Shown in pieces: positions 48,501 to 60,396 of a DNA stretch of 64,000 bases; position 1 is the stretch's first letter, and each line of letters starts with the position of its first letter. Location of the stretch: positions 1,977,653-2,041,652 of the forward strand of contig NW_017804243.1 in the NCBI RefSeq assembly GCF_001625305.1, given 5' to 3'. The notes under the pieces were generated by a model. That model was not told where the DNA came from. It was given only the letters and a program-made list of their open reading frames with translations, and searched no databases. The DNA comes from Branchiostoma belcheri (taxonomy: Eukaryota > Chordata > Leptocardii > Amphioxiformes > Branchiostomatidae). The translations under genes were made by a program, and so were the position numbers.

Positions 48501-51500
48501 ATGTATGGAAAGGAAGGTGTGGTCTAAATCTGGTTAGACTGCTCCCGAACTTCAGCCAACTTAGGTTGTTGGTTGGTTGGGAGAAGGTTCTGAAAGTGTG
48601 ACAGGCTTTTAAAGGGAGTTCTTCCAGCCATTTCATAGTTCACCTACATGTACATGTGTCCTGTAGACGTGACTGCAGTCTGCATCCTGGAGGGTTTCCA
48701 GAACCAGCAGAGCATGATGATGGCTGACCGGATCCTCAAGGACATGGGCTGGGAAAAGGCCAAGGAGAAGTACAAGGTGGGGAAAATAAGGATGTCGGCA
48801 GAATGTACTGCGCCTGCGCAAAACCTGTAATGTACAGGCACAGCACTTTGGCAGAATGTCTTGTTCAAGATCATATTATTGTCAATACGTTCTGACAATG
48901 CGCTTCTGTTTGTGCGCTTCTGTAGTTATTTCCATATGCTATAGGTACAAAGGACAGGAAGTATGGTCAAAGGTCCCAGAGAAGGTTATCTCACTTCCTG
49001 TCTTTAAGTTCCTGCATGTCTCTTGTGTAGTGGAACCAGTGGGAAATGAAATGTTTAATGTACTGTATGATATTTAATAATGTTGGCCACTGAAGCAGAT
49101 GTTCAATTTCTTTTTTTTTATTCAATGACTGACAATTGAATGTGCTATTGGTTTCAGTGCTGGAATGTTTCTGGGTGTCGTGTATTGAAATTAGAGATAC
49201 TGGTCAACTGTGTTTGTTGTTTGCAACAAAGGATGTTTCCATTTTCTTCAGATTATTCATTATTACTAATATTAGGTAGCTTATGCAAAGTGAATGTACT
49301 GAATGTTGCCCTTTTTTTCTACAGAACCGTGAGCCTGTCCTGCCATCCACCCACTTCATCAAGGCGTACTTCAGTTCCTTTACTGAAGACATCATCTCCC
49401 AGCCGCTGGAGAAGGTGGTTAATGATGAGGATAAGGACCAAGAGGGGGAGGCAGAGCAGGAGGCACCCCCCAGGTCAGTAACTTGATGTTGGGATGGGGC
49501 TGCACATTGGCAAAACGAACTGCCCCTGTACGGAATCTGGAATGCAACATGCTTAGCACTTCAACAGAGGGTATTGTTTAAGGTCGTGTTCATGTACAAG
49601 GATAACATTCCGTCTATAGTTTTCAAATGTGGTGTTGGAGAAGATAACAGCAAGTACCCATTTTACACCTGGGTGGAGTGAGGAAAGTTGCATAAAGTTC
49701 CTTTTCTAAGAATGCAACGTCTTGCCAGGAATGGAACATAAAACCTCTTGATTTGTGGCCTAGCCACTTGGCGATTTGAAACCATAAAAAAATTTGAACA
49801 CATTTCTTAAATTGAGGAACTACAAGTAGTTAAGTAATGCAACCTTATTGACTTCTGAATATAATCAATGACTGAGACACCAAAAAGATGTTTAAATTTA
49901 TTTGTATAGGCACCTTTGTTTTACATAGATATAAATGTTAAGGTTAACAACGTTTCACAATTTAAAATGCTATAGAGATATTAATATTCAGGTATAAGTT
50001 TCTATCATTTTGCTTGTTACTAGTGTAGAAGTATTTCTGCCATCTGTAGTGGGAGCATGATTACTAAGGATGCCCTTGTTTTTCAGTGATTACCTGAAGG
50101 CTAAAAGGTACTTCCATGAAGAGAACTACGACAAGATCATAGGAGAGTGCAGTAAGGAGATCGACAGCCAGGGGGAGCACCTGGCACATGCTCTGCTGAT
50201 GAGAGCCACATTCCATATGTTGATGGGTCAAGCTCCCCTGGCCAGGCCAGACCTGGACACAGTCATCAACATGGACACAGCTGACAAGAAGGTGACTTAG
50301 AAAGTCTTGCAGTCTGTAGGCACTTTTAATTGCTGGGAAATTGATTCAGATCAAGAAATTTATGTCATAACATTCCAGATGAGTTTTCTGTCCCATGTGA
50401 TTAGGGTTCTAAAATAACGCAATGAGACGACTGGGAACCTTGGACCGATCTTTGGATCCTTCGTTCTTTCAACGGACTATGCCATAGCCTTGCTCCTAAT
50501 CCTACAGTCCTTTCCTGGTCTCATATGCTCGAATCGCTAAAACTGTGCTACAATAATATAAAAAGCTCACACAGCAATACGTCTGACAAAGGGATACATT
50601 TTATAATAGGATTTCACGTTAAAATGTTGCTGACGCGAGTCATAAACTGGCAAAAAAACATGCACTGTTCGTCTGGCCATATATTATGTTAATTGCCTGC
50701 AGTACCGCCTATGCTCGCCAGGGGACATAATGTACTAGTATGTGTGAGCGCAAGGATTAGGAACCTCCTTGGTGTGCGTAATATTTATTGTTAAAACCCT
50801 TAGCTGTGTACATGCCCTGTGTGCGGGTCCATGTACATGTACAGTATTCGGAATGGCGGTAATGGCAAAAACATAGTGGCTCTGTGAAGCGCGGCCAATC
50901 AGCCAAACCCGGAGGTCAGTCAAAGACGGTGGAAAAGGTCAGGGGTCAAACGGCATTACATCAACACAATTCCTTGCGGCTGTCGTGTGCCGAGCTTTAA
51001 ATTTCTATTTGTTTTTAGTGTCTTTTTGGCGATAAAGTTCTGATTTTAGTCGCGAAATGTCCGGATTTACGCTACAAAATACGTGCTTGGGGACCTTGAT
51101 AGTAATAATTTTAGGGAAATTTATCCTTCCCTCGGCGATCGAGGATTGATCATCATTATTGCCCCGATGGGAATTTGTACTTAGTACGTAGGAGTTTGAG
51201 AACTTGGTATCCGTCGCGGAGTCGACAGTGGTCCGCGATTTTGCAAACAAGGTAGACGTCGGGGGCGAGCAGTACATGTATGATGCACCTTATTTTTAGA
51301 GCTCCATAAAGAAAAATACAGTCCTTGTAATAAATTTAGCGTTTCAGCTGAACAGTCAGTTCAGCACCCAGGACAGTCTGTAGTCATAAAATTCACCAGT
51401 AGTACTTAATACGGTCTCGATTCCTTTTATTCAATAAAAGTATTATTTTTATGTTGCCAGAATTTGCCAGGAACTGTATATTCCAAGTGGAAGTGATTTT

Positions 51501-54500
51501 GTGTGTACTTGAGTGAATTGTATTGAAACCATTGCGGAAAATGTGTATTTTATTAAAATAAAATCTAAACTAAACTACCTACATGCCAATAATGATAACC
51601 CCTTCATACTAACACACAAAATGTATATGCGTATGTAGGGGAGCAAGATTTATATCAAAAGTCATATCATCACTTCAAAGAAAAAACACATTTGCTGCAT
51701 ACGATTTTGTTGTGCAAAAATACTACACCAGCAAACGCCAGCTTTTCAAAAGCACTTGTTTTATTAGGGACACCATGTTTTCTTAATCTCTGGCACATCT
51801 TCTATTGAAATGTGTGCTTCCAAGGAATAAAATACAACACAGTTTTGGCCATTGGGCAACCCAACCTGTATTCGAGCTGGTACCTTGTGTATTGTATTTA
51901 TAGTATTGCAGAATTTAGGTTTGGATTTAGTCATTAGCTTTTTGTGTACGTACTTATCACTGAATAAGGTAAGGCAACCTATCAAGCAGTTTCTCTGTTT
52001 CTCCCTATATTTCTAGCTATGGTGTAATGCCATATTTTTCTCCTATATGTCTAGCTGCGGTGTAATGCCCTGATCAAGCGAGGCAGCATGTTGATGCAGA
52101 GACAGCAGTCAGAGGAGGCGCTGCAGGACTTCCAAACAGCAGTGGACCTGGACCAGGAGAACTCAGATGTCTACCATCATAGGGGCCAGGTGAATGGGCA
52201 CTCATTATTATCTCCTTGTTATATTTGCGTGTTAAAGTTCACAGAAGGAAAATAAAATATTGTTTTTGCCCTATTCCCTCATCTTCTGTTCCAAACAAAT
52301 GACTTGACTTGGACCAGACAGTTGTTACTATGGTAACATGTTGGATTACATCAATGTAGCAAAGAGGCAGGCCAGACCTCCTGGGGTTGGTCACCATATA
52401 TGGTGTTGGAATACATTATGTAGCAAGCTGGCAGGACATTCTGGAGGGACTGGCCACCATGTTATATATGAATGTTTTCTTAGAGCTATTAAATTTTCAA
52501 CCTCCTTGGTTTCAGTAAGAATAAGCAGAGCTTTTTTGAAAAATTCAAAACAGTTTGAAGATCTGCTTATATGTATGAGAATGCAAATTGACAAAGGGTA
52601 GAGTCACCTTCATCAGTTTGCTTGTATTTCCAGTTGAACTTGCTGTTAGACCGGGTCCCAGAAGCCCTGCGGGACTTTGAGAAGTGCTGTAGCCTGAAGC
52701 CAGACTTTGCCCTGGCCACGGTGCAGTACAACTACACCCAGTACCGGGCGGCCATGCTGCAGCGCTCGGCCATGCAGGTCCAGGACGCCATGAAGCAGTT
52801 TGAGGAGTCCATCTCCAAGTTCCCTGACTGTGCAGAGGGATATGTTCTATATGCTCAGGTGATAATACTTGCTGTAATGCCTGATTTTTTTTCACGGTAC
52901 TTTCGTGTTCACTTTTTTCACTTATCATTACTGTGATCAAATTGTTTGTCTTTTGCCCCCTCTCCTGCCACCGTGAAGACTAAGTTCTGTGAACATGTCC
53001 ATTTTCCTCAGATTGTGAAATTTTGCTTCCGTGAAGACAAAGGGAATTGCAGTACTTGACCTCAAAATGAAATATTTCTGTCAAATCTAAAATTTCACAT
53101 GTCTGGAAAAAAAACAACTGACAATCAATCTTTTTATTTCTTAAATGTACTAGTATTAACCTAATATTCTAACTAAAAGGTTGCCATCATACAAACTACA
53201 TGTACTTACAAAGTGGGTATAGCTCTCATGTATGCAGACAGATCTCCCTGCTGCCTAACATGGTACTAGTAACCAATACAAGTTTTATCTTAGCAGGCTG
53301 AAGCTTAAGATAGAAGGATATGTTAAATGTGGAATGTCAGATTATCAGAAAGAGTTTGTTTATATCAACGCTTTGTTTTTTTATCTATACAGGCTCTTGG
53401 TGACCAACAAATGTTTGACAAGGCAGACGACAACTATAAGAAGGCTATAAGTTTAGAACCACAGAATGCCACCACTTATGTACACAGAGGGTGAGTGTGT
53501 TTGTTTGTTTTGCATAACCGGTAAACCACGTTTAGGCATAACACATCAGTTTTAGTACAAGCTGCGTTAGACCGGACTGTAAGGTTTGAACCACTCACAA
53601 TGGGAAGGACCCCTACTCTTTTCGATAAGTGCAGTGGAATCTTTAACTTACTCCAGATGTGGCTCTCCTATAAACACAGGACCTCTGACTTTATGTCCTA
53701 TCCGAGAGGAAGTCCCTAACCAAATCTAGGTGCTCGTTTTCACCAGAGTCAGGAGAGGAAATACATGTAGGTTAATGTATTAAGTGCCTGCTCTGAGGAC
53801 ACAACAATGGGGCCTGCCAGGGATTCAAACCCAGAACCTTCAGATTCTGAGTCAACTTAACAACCCAAACCGTGTAATTGCCTGTGCACATGTGCGTTAT
53901 ATATAGCCAATCGCAATTGCAGCTACATGTAATTAGTTCATGTGGTATACACTGCTTTTGCATGAGTTTTAACAAAGTGTTACATCGTTTTTACACAAAA
54001 TTCAATCGCAATTCAAATGCGATTTACACGACTTTTGCACAGGAAGTAAGCAAGTTAAAACCGTGTGTAAAACACATGGGAAGAGAAGTTAGTTGAGATC
54101 TGCACTACAATGTTGTTGGCCATGTTTTTCCAGGCTGCTCCACCTACAGTGGAAGCAGGACATAGATGCAGGGCTGTCCCTGATACAGAAGGCCCTGGAT
54201 ATTGATGACAGGTGTGATTTTGCATACGAAACTATGGGGACCATTGAAGTTCAAAGGTAAGTTTGTCTCTTGTTAGTGGATTGTGCAAGTATCTGGATGG
54301 TGTTCATTGGAAGTAAAGCCCATTGTTGTTGTTTACCCAACTCATGCCTATAGCACACAGGGAAGCAATGTTCCTTGCAATTTCTTTGTATAGGTCCTGT
54401 ATAGTTTTTCATTTTTCCTGTTGTGTTGAAATCTGTATGAACTGAATGCTTGATCAATAAAATCACTACATCAGGTGCAATAAGCCACCAGTAGGTAAAG

Positions 54501-55371
54501 TGGTGTTGTGTAGTATAGAATCTGACTTGTCACAACTTGTGTCTTAGTCCCTGAAGCACGTCGGCAAAACACACTGCACCAGTGCAAAACCTGTAATGTA
54601 AACAAAGAATGTGCAGAATGTCGGAAAGATATTGTCTGCAAAGGCGAAATCCTGATGCAATGCCCCTCTCTCCAAACATTCAATGAAAACTGTGAAAAAT
54701 CCAGGTTCATTATGTGTTCTACAGTCGTGCTAGTCCCTAGTTTCTGATCCTTGCAGACTTAAAACTGCTCCACACTGCCTTTTTTTATATAAGAACTTTA
54801 TTGCATGACAATTATACATGGTACAATGTATGCCAAAGACAATTGAACATAGTCCAAAAAAAGAAAAGGGTATAGAATGAAAATTAACATCCTAATTACA
54901 TACATGACATTGTACTACACATCAAGACCTAATACGGTATGCAATCAAGTAGGGCTAATTATGAGGTTTGGGAGTTTTTATAATAACAAAAGTCTTTTAT
55001 TAAATTACCTATTCTACCTTGCATTGTAGTTGTTGCATTAGTTTTGAATTATGTAAATATTAAATCTGTCCATAGCACAAGTCAGTTGAAATCTTTTGTA
55101 CTAGATTTGATAAATGTGAATACTACATGTAGTAGCTTATTACATAAAACATCATATCTAAGAGCATTTCATGATAAAGTGAAATTCATGTTCAATTTGC
55201 TTTGGACCTCCCAGGGGCAACTTGGAGAAGGCCATTGAGCTGTTCAACAAGGCCATCAGCATAGCCAAAACAGAGATGGAGATCGCACATCTGTACTCCC
55301 TGTGTGACGCAGCCGTGGCGCAGGCTGAGGTGGCCAAGAAGTACGGCCTGCGACCCCAGGCTATGATGTAA
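45546..55371 (+). CDS. TOMM70: TOMM70 mitochondrial import receptor (complete, 11 coding exons)
   Basis: TOM70 is an outer-mitochondrial-membrane receptor that takes Hsp70/Hsp90-bound preproteins and passes them to the TOM pore. Coding exons: 45546-45749, 47390-47563, 48113-48239, 48667-48776, 49325-49473, 50087-50291, 52055-52189, 52634-52858, 53393-53490, 54134-54256, 55215-55371 (TAA). They total 1707 bases, 568 residues (human 608). A single N-terminal membrane anchor (about residues 14-34, WQIALAVGGTLALGAAGVWY) is followed by RK and an acidic Pro-rich linker. TPR repeats then begin with NKGNKYFKGGKFEEAIKCY. Conserved stretches include KALFRRAKAYER, AVCILEGFQNQQSM, NYDKIIGECSKEID, DVYHHRGQ, CDFAYETMGTIEVQRGN and AHLYSLCDAA. 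The ATG at 45546 aligns with the family start. In-frame upstream ATGs at 45468 and 45501 would add residues without similarity, so they are not preferred. Confidence 0.97.
46234..46753. mobile_element. TIR element with G-rich, GTACGTTTATT-repeat interior (TOMM70 intron 1)
   Basis: TTACTCTCATCTGCC (46234) and its exact complement ending at 46753 extend to 26 matches in 27 through AATAAACATAC. Inside both ends are several GTACGTTTATT or GTATGTTTATT repeats with runs of G. No coding capacity and no obvious target duplication. Confidence 0.8.
47790..48062. mobile_element. TIR element, AGCACGTNGGCAGAACG family (TOMM70 intron 2)
   Basis: Starts AGCACATTGGCAGAACATAC and ends with TGCCGACATGCT. It shares AACCCGTAATATA and GTTGCACCAAACATCC with the other copies. 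It lies 50 bases before TOMM70 exon 3. Confidence 0.7.
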
Positions 55372-55462
55372 CTTAAGCAATGTTCTGTGAGGGAAGAAAA
55401 AAGAAAAAAAGCACAGGCTGAGATATATAAGAAAAACTACTATATATTATGGTTGAACCTGG

Positions 55463-55468
55463 AATAAA
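55463..55468 (+). terminator. Candidate TOMM70 polyadenylation signal
   Basis: AATAAA lies 92 bases after the TOMM70 stop codon and is the first canonical hexamer downstream. Whether cleavage happens here cannot be read from sequence. Confidence 0.4.
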
Positions 55469-56538
55469 TTGTGTATTTGAGGGAACTATTACAAGTGAAA
55501 TATTGACTTCTTCTCAGAGCTGATTGGAAGATGTAAGCTTCGTCAACATCAAAGGATATTTTGTTTGGAACATACCAGAAACAGGGCATTGATGCTTTTT
55601 CAGACAGTGAACAGGCACTGGATAATATAATTTTTACATATTATGTATCGTACTGAATTTGTTTTGTTTGAGTTTTCACTTGAGTTTATTGTTCTAGCCA
55701 GCATCCGTCTTTTTGCCATTTGATGGAATTTTGCTGCTCTTGACGGACAAAAATTTGCTCAATAAGGACAGAAAACGACAAATGTAAAGACCTTGTAAGA
55801 GATGTCATTAAAGTAAGCTTAGTCTACCAGCAAAATTTGCCCTGCAAAATATATTAATGTAGGAAATAGAATTTCAGATGGTCAAGATTTCAAAATTTTC
55901 TGTTTGGAGCATGCCCCCAGACCCCCTTAAAGATTGTCAACATGTTGTTATATCAAACAAAACTCAGAAAAAAACTCAGGCTGGCTAGAACACAGCTTGA
56001 GTTGTTCAGTTTATCATTTGGAACACTAAAATGCTCGTTGCCCTTGGTCAAGTGACAGAAAAAAACAAGTCAGCTGCTGCTGAGGATACAATGCAGTACC
56101 TCGTCATGTCACAAGGGGTCCTTCTTCTACCACAGTGCTGCTGTCTACATGTGTCTATTGTGCAACTGTGTAATGCCCGTCAAAACTGGGTCTACTAGTA
56201 AGAGCAAAGTGATCTGAAGGATATTTTATATACAAAGAGGAAATAATGGTTTGAACATTACAGCCCTGTTACGCATATCAGAATTCCTTGAGTTGCGCAT
56301 GGACATGTCTTTTGTATGCAGTTGTACGCATATGTGCATCTCATTTGTTATGTATAATTTTTTATGTACGCAGGCATGCGAACATTATGGCCCAATACGC
56401 CTGCAAGATACAAGGCTTCAAAATTTGTCAATGTCTTGACTTATGTAAGATCATAACCAAGTCATGATCAAAGTAGTCGAAAAATGTCTGTATTTTTAAG
56501 CGTACGGCTGTGTACTTAAATGTTTGGGACCTTAGAAG

Positions 56539-56643
56539 TAGCCTGGAATCCATCTCCGCTCCGTTCCTCCGCTCTGCATTCACGTGAAAGCAGAGCGGAG
56601 GAACGGAGCGGAGATAAAGCGTTCATGGATGGATTCCAGGCTA
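56539..56643. mobile_element. 105-base hairpin element with 9-base target duplication
   Basis: The ends TAGCCTGGAATCCATC and its complement enclose a second perfect 24-base stem (56554-56577 with 56590-56613) around a short loop. CCTTAGAAG flanks the element on both sides (56530-56538 and 56644-56652). The duplication and stem show a transposed MITE; a 9-base duplication is typical of Mutator-like transposition, though the family is not certain. Confidence 0.85.
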
Positions 56644-56720
56644 CCTTAGAAGGACTTGATGTGTGCAGAAGTGTGAGGGGCTTTTGTATGAGTATCACTC
56701 ATTACAGGACTACTGATACT

Positions 56721-56990
56721 AGCATGTCAGCAGAACGTACTGCGCCTGTGTGAAACCTGTAATGTACAGATGTGCATAGCACTTCTACAGAGTGTAAATT
56801 ATGTTAGGCAAAGGTCGTACATGTATTTGCATATTTAAGGATGATATCCCAACTGTTGTTTTCAAATGTTGTCATGGAAAAGATGTCATATGTAATTGAC
56901 AAAATTCTGATGCAATGTTGACCAAACATCCGACGAAAGCCGTGAAAAATCTGGGTTCCGCACAGACGCAGTACGTTCTACCAAGGTGCT
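56721..56990. mobile_element. TIR element, AGCACGTNGGCAGAACG family
   Basis: It begins AGCATGTCAGCAGAACGTAC and ends with the near-complement (GCAGTACGTTCTACCAAGGTGCT region, read in pieces). Internal phrases (AACCTGTAATGTA, GACCAAACATCC, CGTGAAAAATC) recur in the other copies. No coding capacity. Shorter relatives lie at about 48795-48870, 49496-49580 and 54553-54725. Confidence 0.7.
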
Positions 56991-57759
56991 ACTTGTGAAA
57001 TCTTGAATAGGTAATCATGACTTGCGAACCTTTTTCTCGGATATACAAATATACATGTAGATTGATGATGAAAGTATGATTGATCAAGATCATTGTACTT
57101 TAAGGGATGGGAATTTTAAGCATGAAATGTCATTATTGCTTTTGTTTAGACTTTTTATACGAAAAGATAATCTAACATAACATGATCACGCTTGGTAGGC
57201 TTGGTACCCTAAAGTGAGACAACTATCAAGATTCCTGAAGAAGTTTTTGTTCTGCCCAAATATGCAGATACCGGTCACGAATAATAGATGCCCTGAAGCT
57301 GACAAATATTTAAATCTGGAGAACGGTCATTTCTGTCCTTTTGATCTGATGAACAGTGTTATCAGTCTGTCTCATGCATGTGAACTTCATATAAAGCAGG
57401 TTTTGAGAATAAAATATGAAATTAAAGTCTGCTTCTACAAGACATATTGTGTGGTGTGGTGTGGTGTATTGCATTGATGTACACTATATAAGTTGCTAGT
57501 TGGAAAATTGCGCTCACTTCTTTAGGCAACACTGACATGATTTTATAGATGATGTCAGCTGCACAATGATTTTCATCCGCTTCTGGAAAAAATTAAAGCC
57601 CCTATGTAACAGGGAAAATAGACTTAATCTGTTGTACTTAATCTGAAGATTGTCGGTTGTGCTCATAAATTTTAGCAATCGCGTCCACCAGCGCGCGCTC
57701 GTTTTTAACACAGCGCGCCAAACATCTTGGGTTTCCTTGATCTCGGCAAATCTGGGTGA

Positions 57760-57777
57760 TGACGTCACGTGACGTCA
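57760..57777. promoter_or_regulatory. 18-base double-CRE/E-box palindrome
   Basis: TGACGTCACGTGACGTCA is a perfect palindrome made of two full CRE sites overlapping a central CACGTG E-box. It lies 48 bases before the ATG at 57826, whose own context AAAATGGCGG is YY1-like. This makes a compact candidate promoter for the gene starting there. Confidence 0.6.
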
Positions 57778-57825
57778 CAGTAGGAACGCCCACCCGCCGA
57801 CGGGTCAGAGGAGAGGTCGCCCAAA

Positions 57826-58128
57826 ATGGCGGAAGCCATGGAAGTTGGTGGAGAGCTCGAGTGGGGCGACGCGTACGGCGTTGGGGGCGTTCAACCTTAC
57901 CAGTTTGAGCCCGAGGCGGCGGAGGGAGAAGACGGGGATCCAGAGGCACCAGATCGCGGGAATCAGGACCGCCGTTCAAACCGAAACTGTGTGTATACGC
58001 TGAGCTCGCTGAGCCGCCCGTTGCGTCCTTCAGTTCCAAATATAACGCAAGGTTATATAGTTGCTTTGTACGCGATGAAGGTACTGTGTCACACTGTTTT
58101 ATGTGCTACTTGGTCTGCAAGGAACTAA
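57826..58128 (+). CDS. Possible first exon of a P2X7-intracellular-domain-like protein
   Basis: An ATG in a GC-rich block opens a 100-codon frame. Its first half is compositionally coding-like: MAEAMEVGGELEW, then GVQPYQFEPEAAEGEDGDPE. The PYQFEPEA phrase followed by acidic residues recalls the start of the intracellular C-terminal domain of P2X7 receptors. In many lancelet and other invertebrate proteins that domain occurs free-standing. After about residue 55 the frame loses this character, so a donor may lie within; CAAG|GTTATA near 58052 and GAAG|GTACTG near 58079 are candidates. No downstream exon was recognised before the repeat array. It may be truncated by that array, or continue beyond it. 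The family call is tentative. Confidence 0.4.
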   Translation: MAEAMEVGGELEWGDAYGVGGVQPYQFEPEAAEGEDGDPEAPDRGNQDRRSNRNCVYTLSSLSRPLRPSVPNITQGYIVALYAMKVLCHTVLCATWSARN

Positions 58129-58248
58129 AAGTTATGTCACTGATTAATTGTTCCGAATAATTCTGAGGGCTCAGCGTACGAGCAGTTCGGCGTTGTGACG
58201 TTTTATGGTTCGTGAAGGGGAGGGGGGCTCGGTGGTATTCTGTGATAA

Positions 58249-58728
58249 GGTCTCATACGCCAATTTCGCCGTCCCGTAGACTTACACGTTAAAATAGGCC
58301 ACTATTTTGGCTGTCAATCCAATCAAAAAATCGTATATCAACAGATTTTTTGCTGTCTATACCAAGCACACGTATCATGTAACCGATCAAAATTTTTTCC
58401 CCAATTCTAACCGCTAGTTCGATATTTACGTCATGTATAACTGCAATTACCCATGACCCGGAAGAGGCCCTCTTTTGGCTCACTGTGCCCGACCGCAGTA
58501 CTCAGGTCAAAATAAGCGTATACGTCCGACAATCGCTCGGACGCCGAAACTTCCCTGCCTGATCCTGTCAGTAATAAACAGGCTTTCACCTCAAATCCTT
58601 TTTAGATCAGGTCTGAGTGATGAAAGGGATTTTATGGTGGACCTAAACTCACGCTGTTCAGGCACAATCATTTTTTTGTCGGGACTCTTTTAGAGACTAC
58701 ACGTGCGGAGTAATTCCGGTATGAGACC
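58249..58728. mobile_element. TTAA-targeting TIR element E, copy 1
   Basis: A 480-base non-autonomous element. Its ends are inverted copies of GGTCTCATAC followed by a looser match through AATT and CCG. It is flanked by ATAA on the left (58245-58248) and TTAA on the right (58729-58732). TTAA duplications point to a piggyBac-type or other TTAA-specific transposase. There is no transposase gene; a 72-codon frame near 58475 is identical in all three copies but resembles nothing. Confidence 0.75.
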
Positions 58729-60396
58729 TTAATAACTATTGATTATTAAGATTGTATCTTAAATTAAAGAATATGCATCCCCTAACAATTCTCTAGAAAA
58801 AGTATTTTGTCTCACGTCACTCCGTTACCAAGCAACGGGTCAATAAAGTTGCGTCAAAATTTTCATCTGAGCAGCGCCACCTGGCAGGTTGAAGTAAAAG
58901 TACAACAGATATCTTTAATTGCCCTTATGACGTGTCGGAAACGGTAATTAATTGTTTTTTTCGTACCGTTGGGTACATTAATGTGTTCTGTATGAGATTG
59001 TTTGCATGTAAACCTGAATAGACAGCAAGAGATAGATTTGAACGATGCTGACCATTTCGTGTATGCTGACAAATGAGGCGCAGCATCAGTAAGGACATTC
59101 AGGTGCATGTCGCATCAGGACACGCCCATAAAAGCAAAGACATCGACACTACACAAACAACAGTAAAGCCAAACATATACACTTGCTAAAATTTGAACCC
59201 AAGGTAAGAAGAAATAAGCGACTTGCTGCTGATAGTGCATCTAGCGCACTCTAAAGGTCAGCCTAGGCGGGAATGGGGAGTGGTTTACAGTGGTGACGCA
59301 AGATTCTGCCTACAAAAATGCGAGGCAACTTCGGTCAAAAGTACCCTTATCTACTAGTTGAGAAGAATAAAGGCAAAAGAGGCCAAATTCACCATAAACT
59401 ATCACTCAGAAAGGAAAGGGAATTCCAGACAGCGTTCTTAGCACCGAGCAAAACAAAAACTTTTCCAATGAAAGTTACAGTAATGCTTTGGCATAATATA
59501 TTCCTTCTCACCTAAGTAGAAATCCACTAAATGTATTCTGATTTTGCAGTCTGGAAGTCTGGGGGATACGAATTCACGTCAGCTGTAGCGTGTCGGGTGT
59601 TTTTCGTTTAGTTTGGGGGGGGGCGGGTAAGGACGCACCGCCCTGACAGTGGAGGGGGAGGGGGAGCGCGGCTGCTCAGACACAATGCGTGCGTGTGTTT
59701 CGGGGGGGGGGGTAACAATGGCACAAATTTCGGCCAGGATAGCCAGGATAATCAAGCGACGTAATGGGTATTATTTTGGGATACAATCAGGTAACCCTAC
59801 TTTTCTGGCATGCGATTTTAGGTGGGTGCAGAGTCAGGCTGCGGGCAAGGTGGTTTAAACAATTCATAGCGCATCGGATTGCCTTGTATTTGACGCTTTT
59901 CCTGAAAGTAGAGCGCACATATATTTAGTATTTGAATCTTTTCCTGTTCTGTGGTTCTTTAACTCTAGCCACAACTTCATATAAACGTCTTATTTCCGTA
60001 ATCGACGCTTCTAAGGTTTACATGTATTGTCCGTGTAATTTGGGTTTACACGATTTCTATATAATTTGCAAGCGTGTGCTTGTCAGTACTTGCTTTCTAG
60101 ACGTCTTACACAACACTGATAGTCAGGGAATTGTCTTTAGTGTATGTATCATTGACTATGTCAGCTTTTCAAAACGTTATTTGACTGTTAATCTTTGTAA
60201 AACGGAGTATGGTGAAAGGACGGCGTCAATCAACCCCCGCAGAAATGGCCTCGTCCGTTGCCATGGCAACGGGCGTGGTTACGAAATGCAACTTACGCTG
60301 AAAAATCGGACATTAAATCCTGGGCAAACATTCTTCAAAAATTGGGACCTTAGCACTAATCGTTGATTTTTGGTGAATATTTTTAATTTCTATTAA
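58729..60396. repeat. X unit, copy 1 (about 1.67 kb)
   Basis: This is the first full copy of a tandem unit that reappears at 61447-63113. It contains two RFX X-box-like motifs (58822-58838 and 60255-60272), G-runs near 59617 and 59702, and open frames up to about 110 codons. Between copies these frames differ by frameshifts and mostly amino-acid-changing substitutions, so I do not call them genes. Confidence 0.85.
60255..60272. promoter_or_regulatory. Palindromic X-box (RFX-type) motif in X copy 1
   Basis: CCGTTGCCATGGCAACGG is a perfect 18-base palindrome with GTTGCC-AT-GGCAAC at its core, the idealised RFX-factor X-box. It is repeated at 61309-61326 and 62970-62987. A second, imperfect motif (CCGTTACCAAGCAACGG) occurs at 58822-58838, 60969-60985 and 61537-61553. 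Activity is unknown. Confidence 0.5.

Larger units (their letters stand above)
55372..57759. other. TOMM70 3' flank
   Basis: Holds the TOMM70 3' UTR, the hairpin element at 56.5 kb and a TIR element at 56.7 kb. Nothing gene-like was recognised in 56991-57759. Confidence 0.6.

Noticed and set aside
57638..58039. 133-codon minus-strand frame opposite the 57826 start
   Set aside because: It has no family resemblance; the plus strand has the better start context, promoter motif and P2X7-like phrase.
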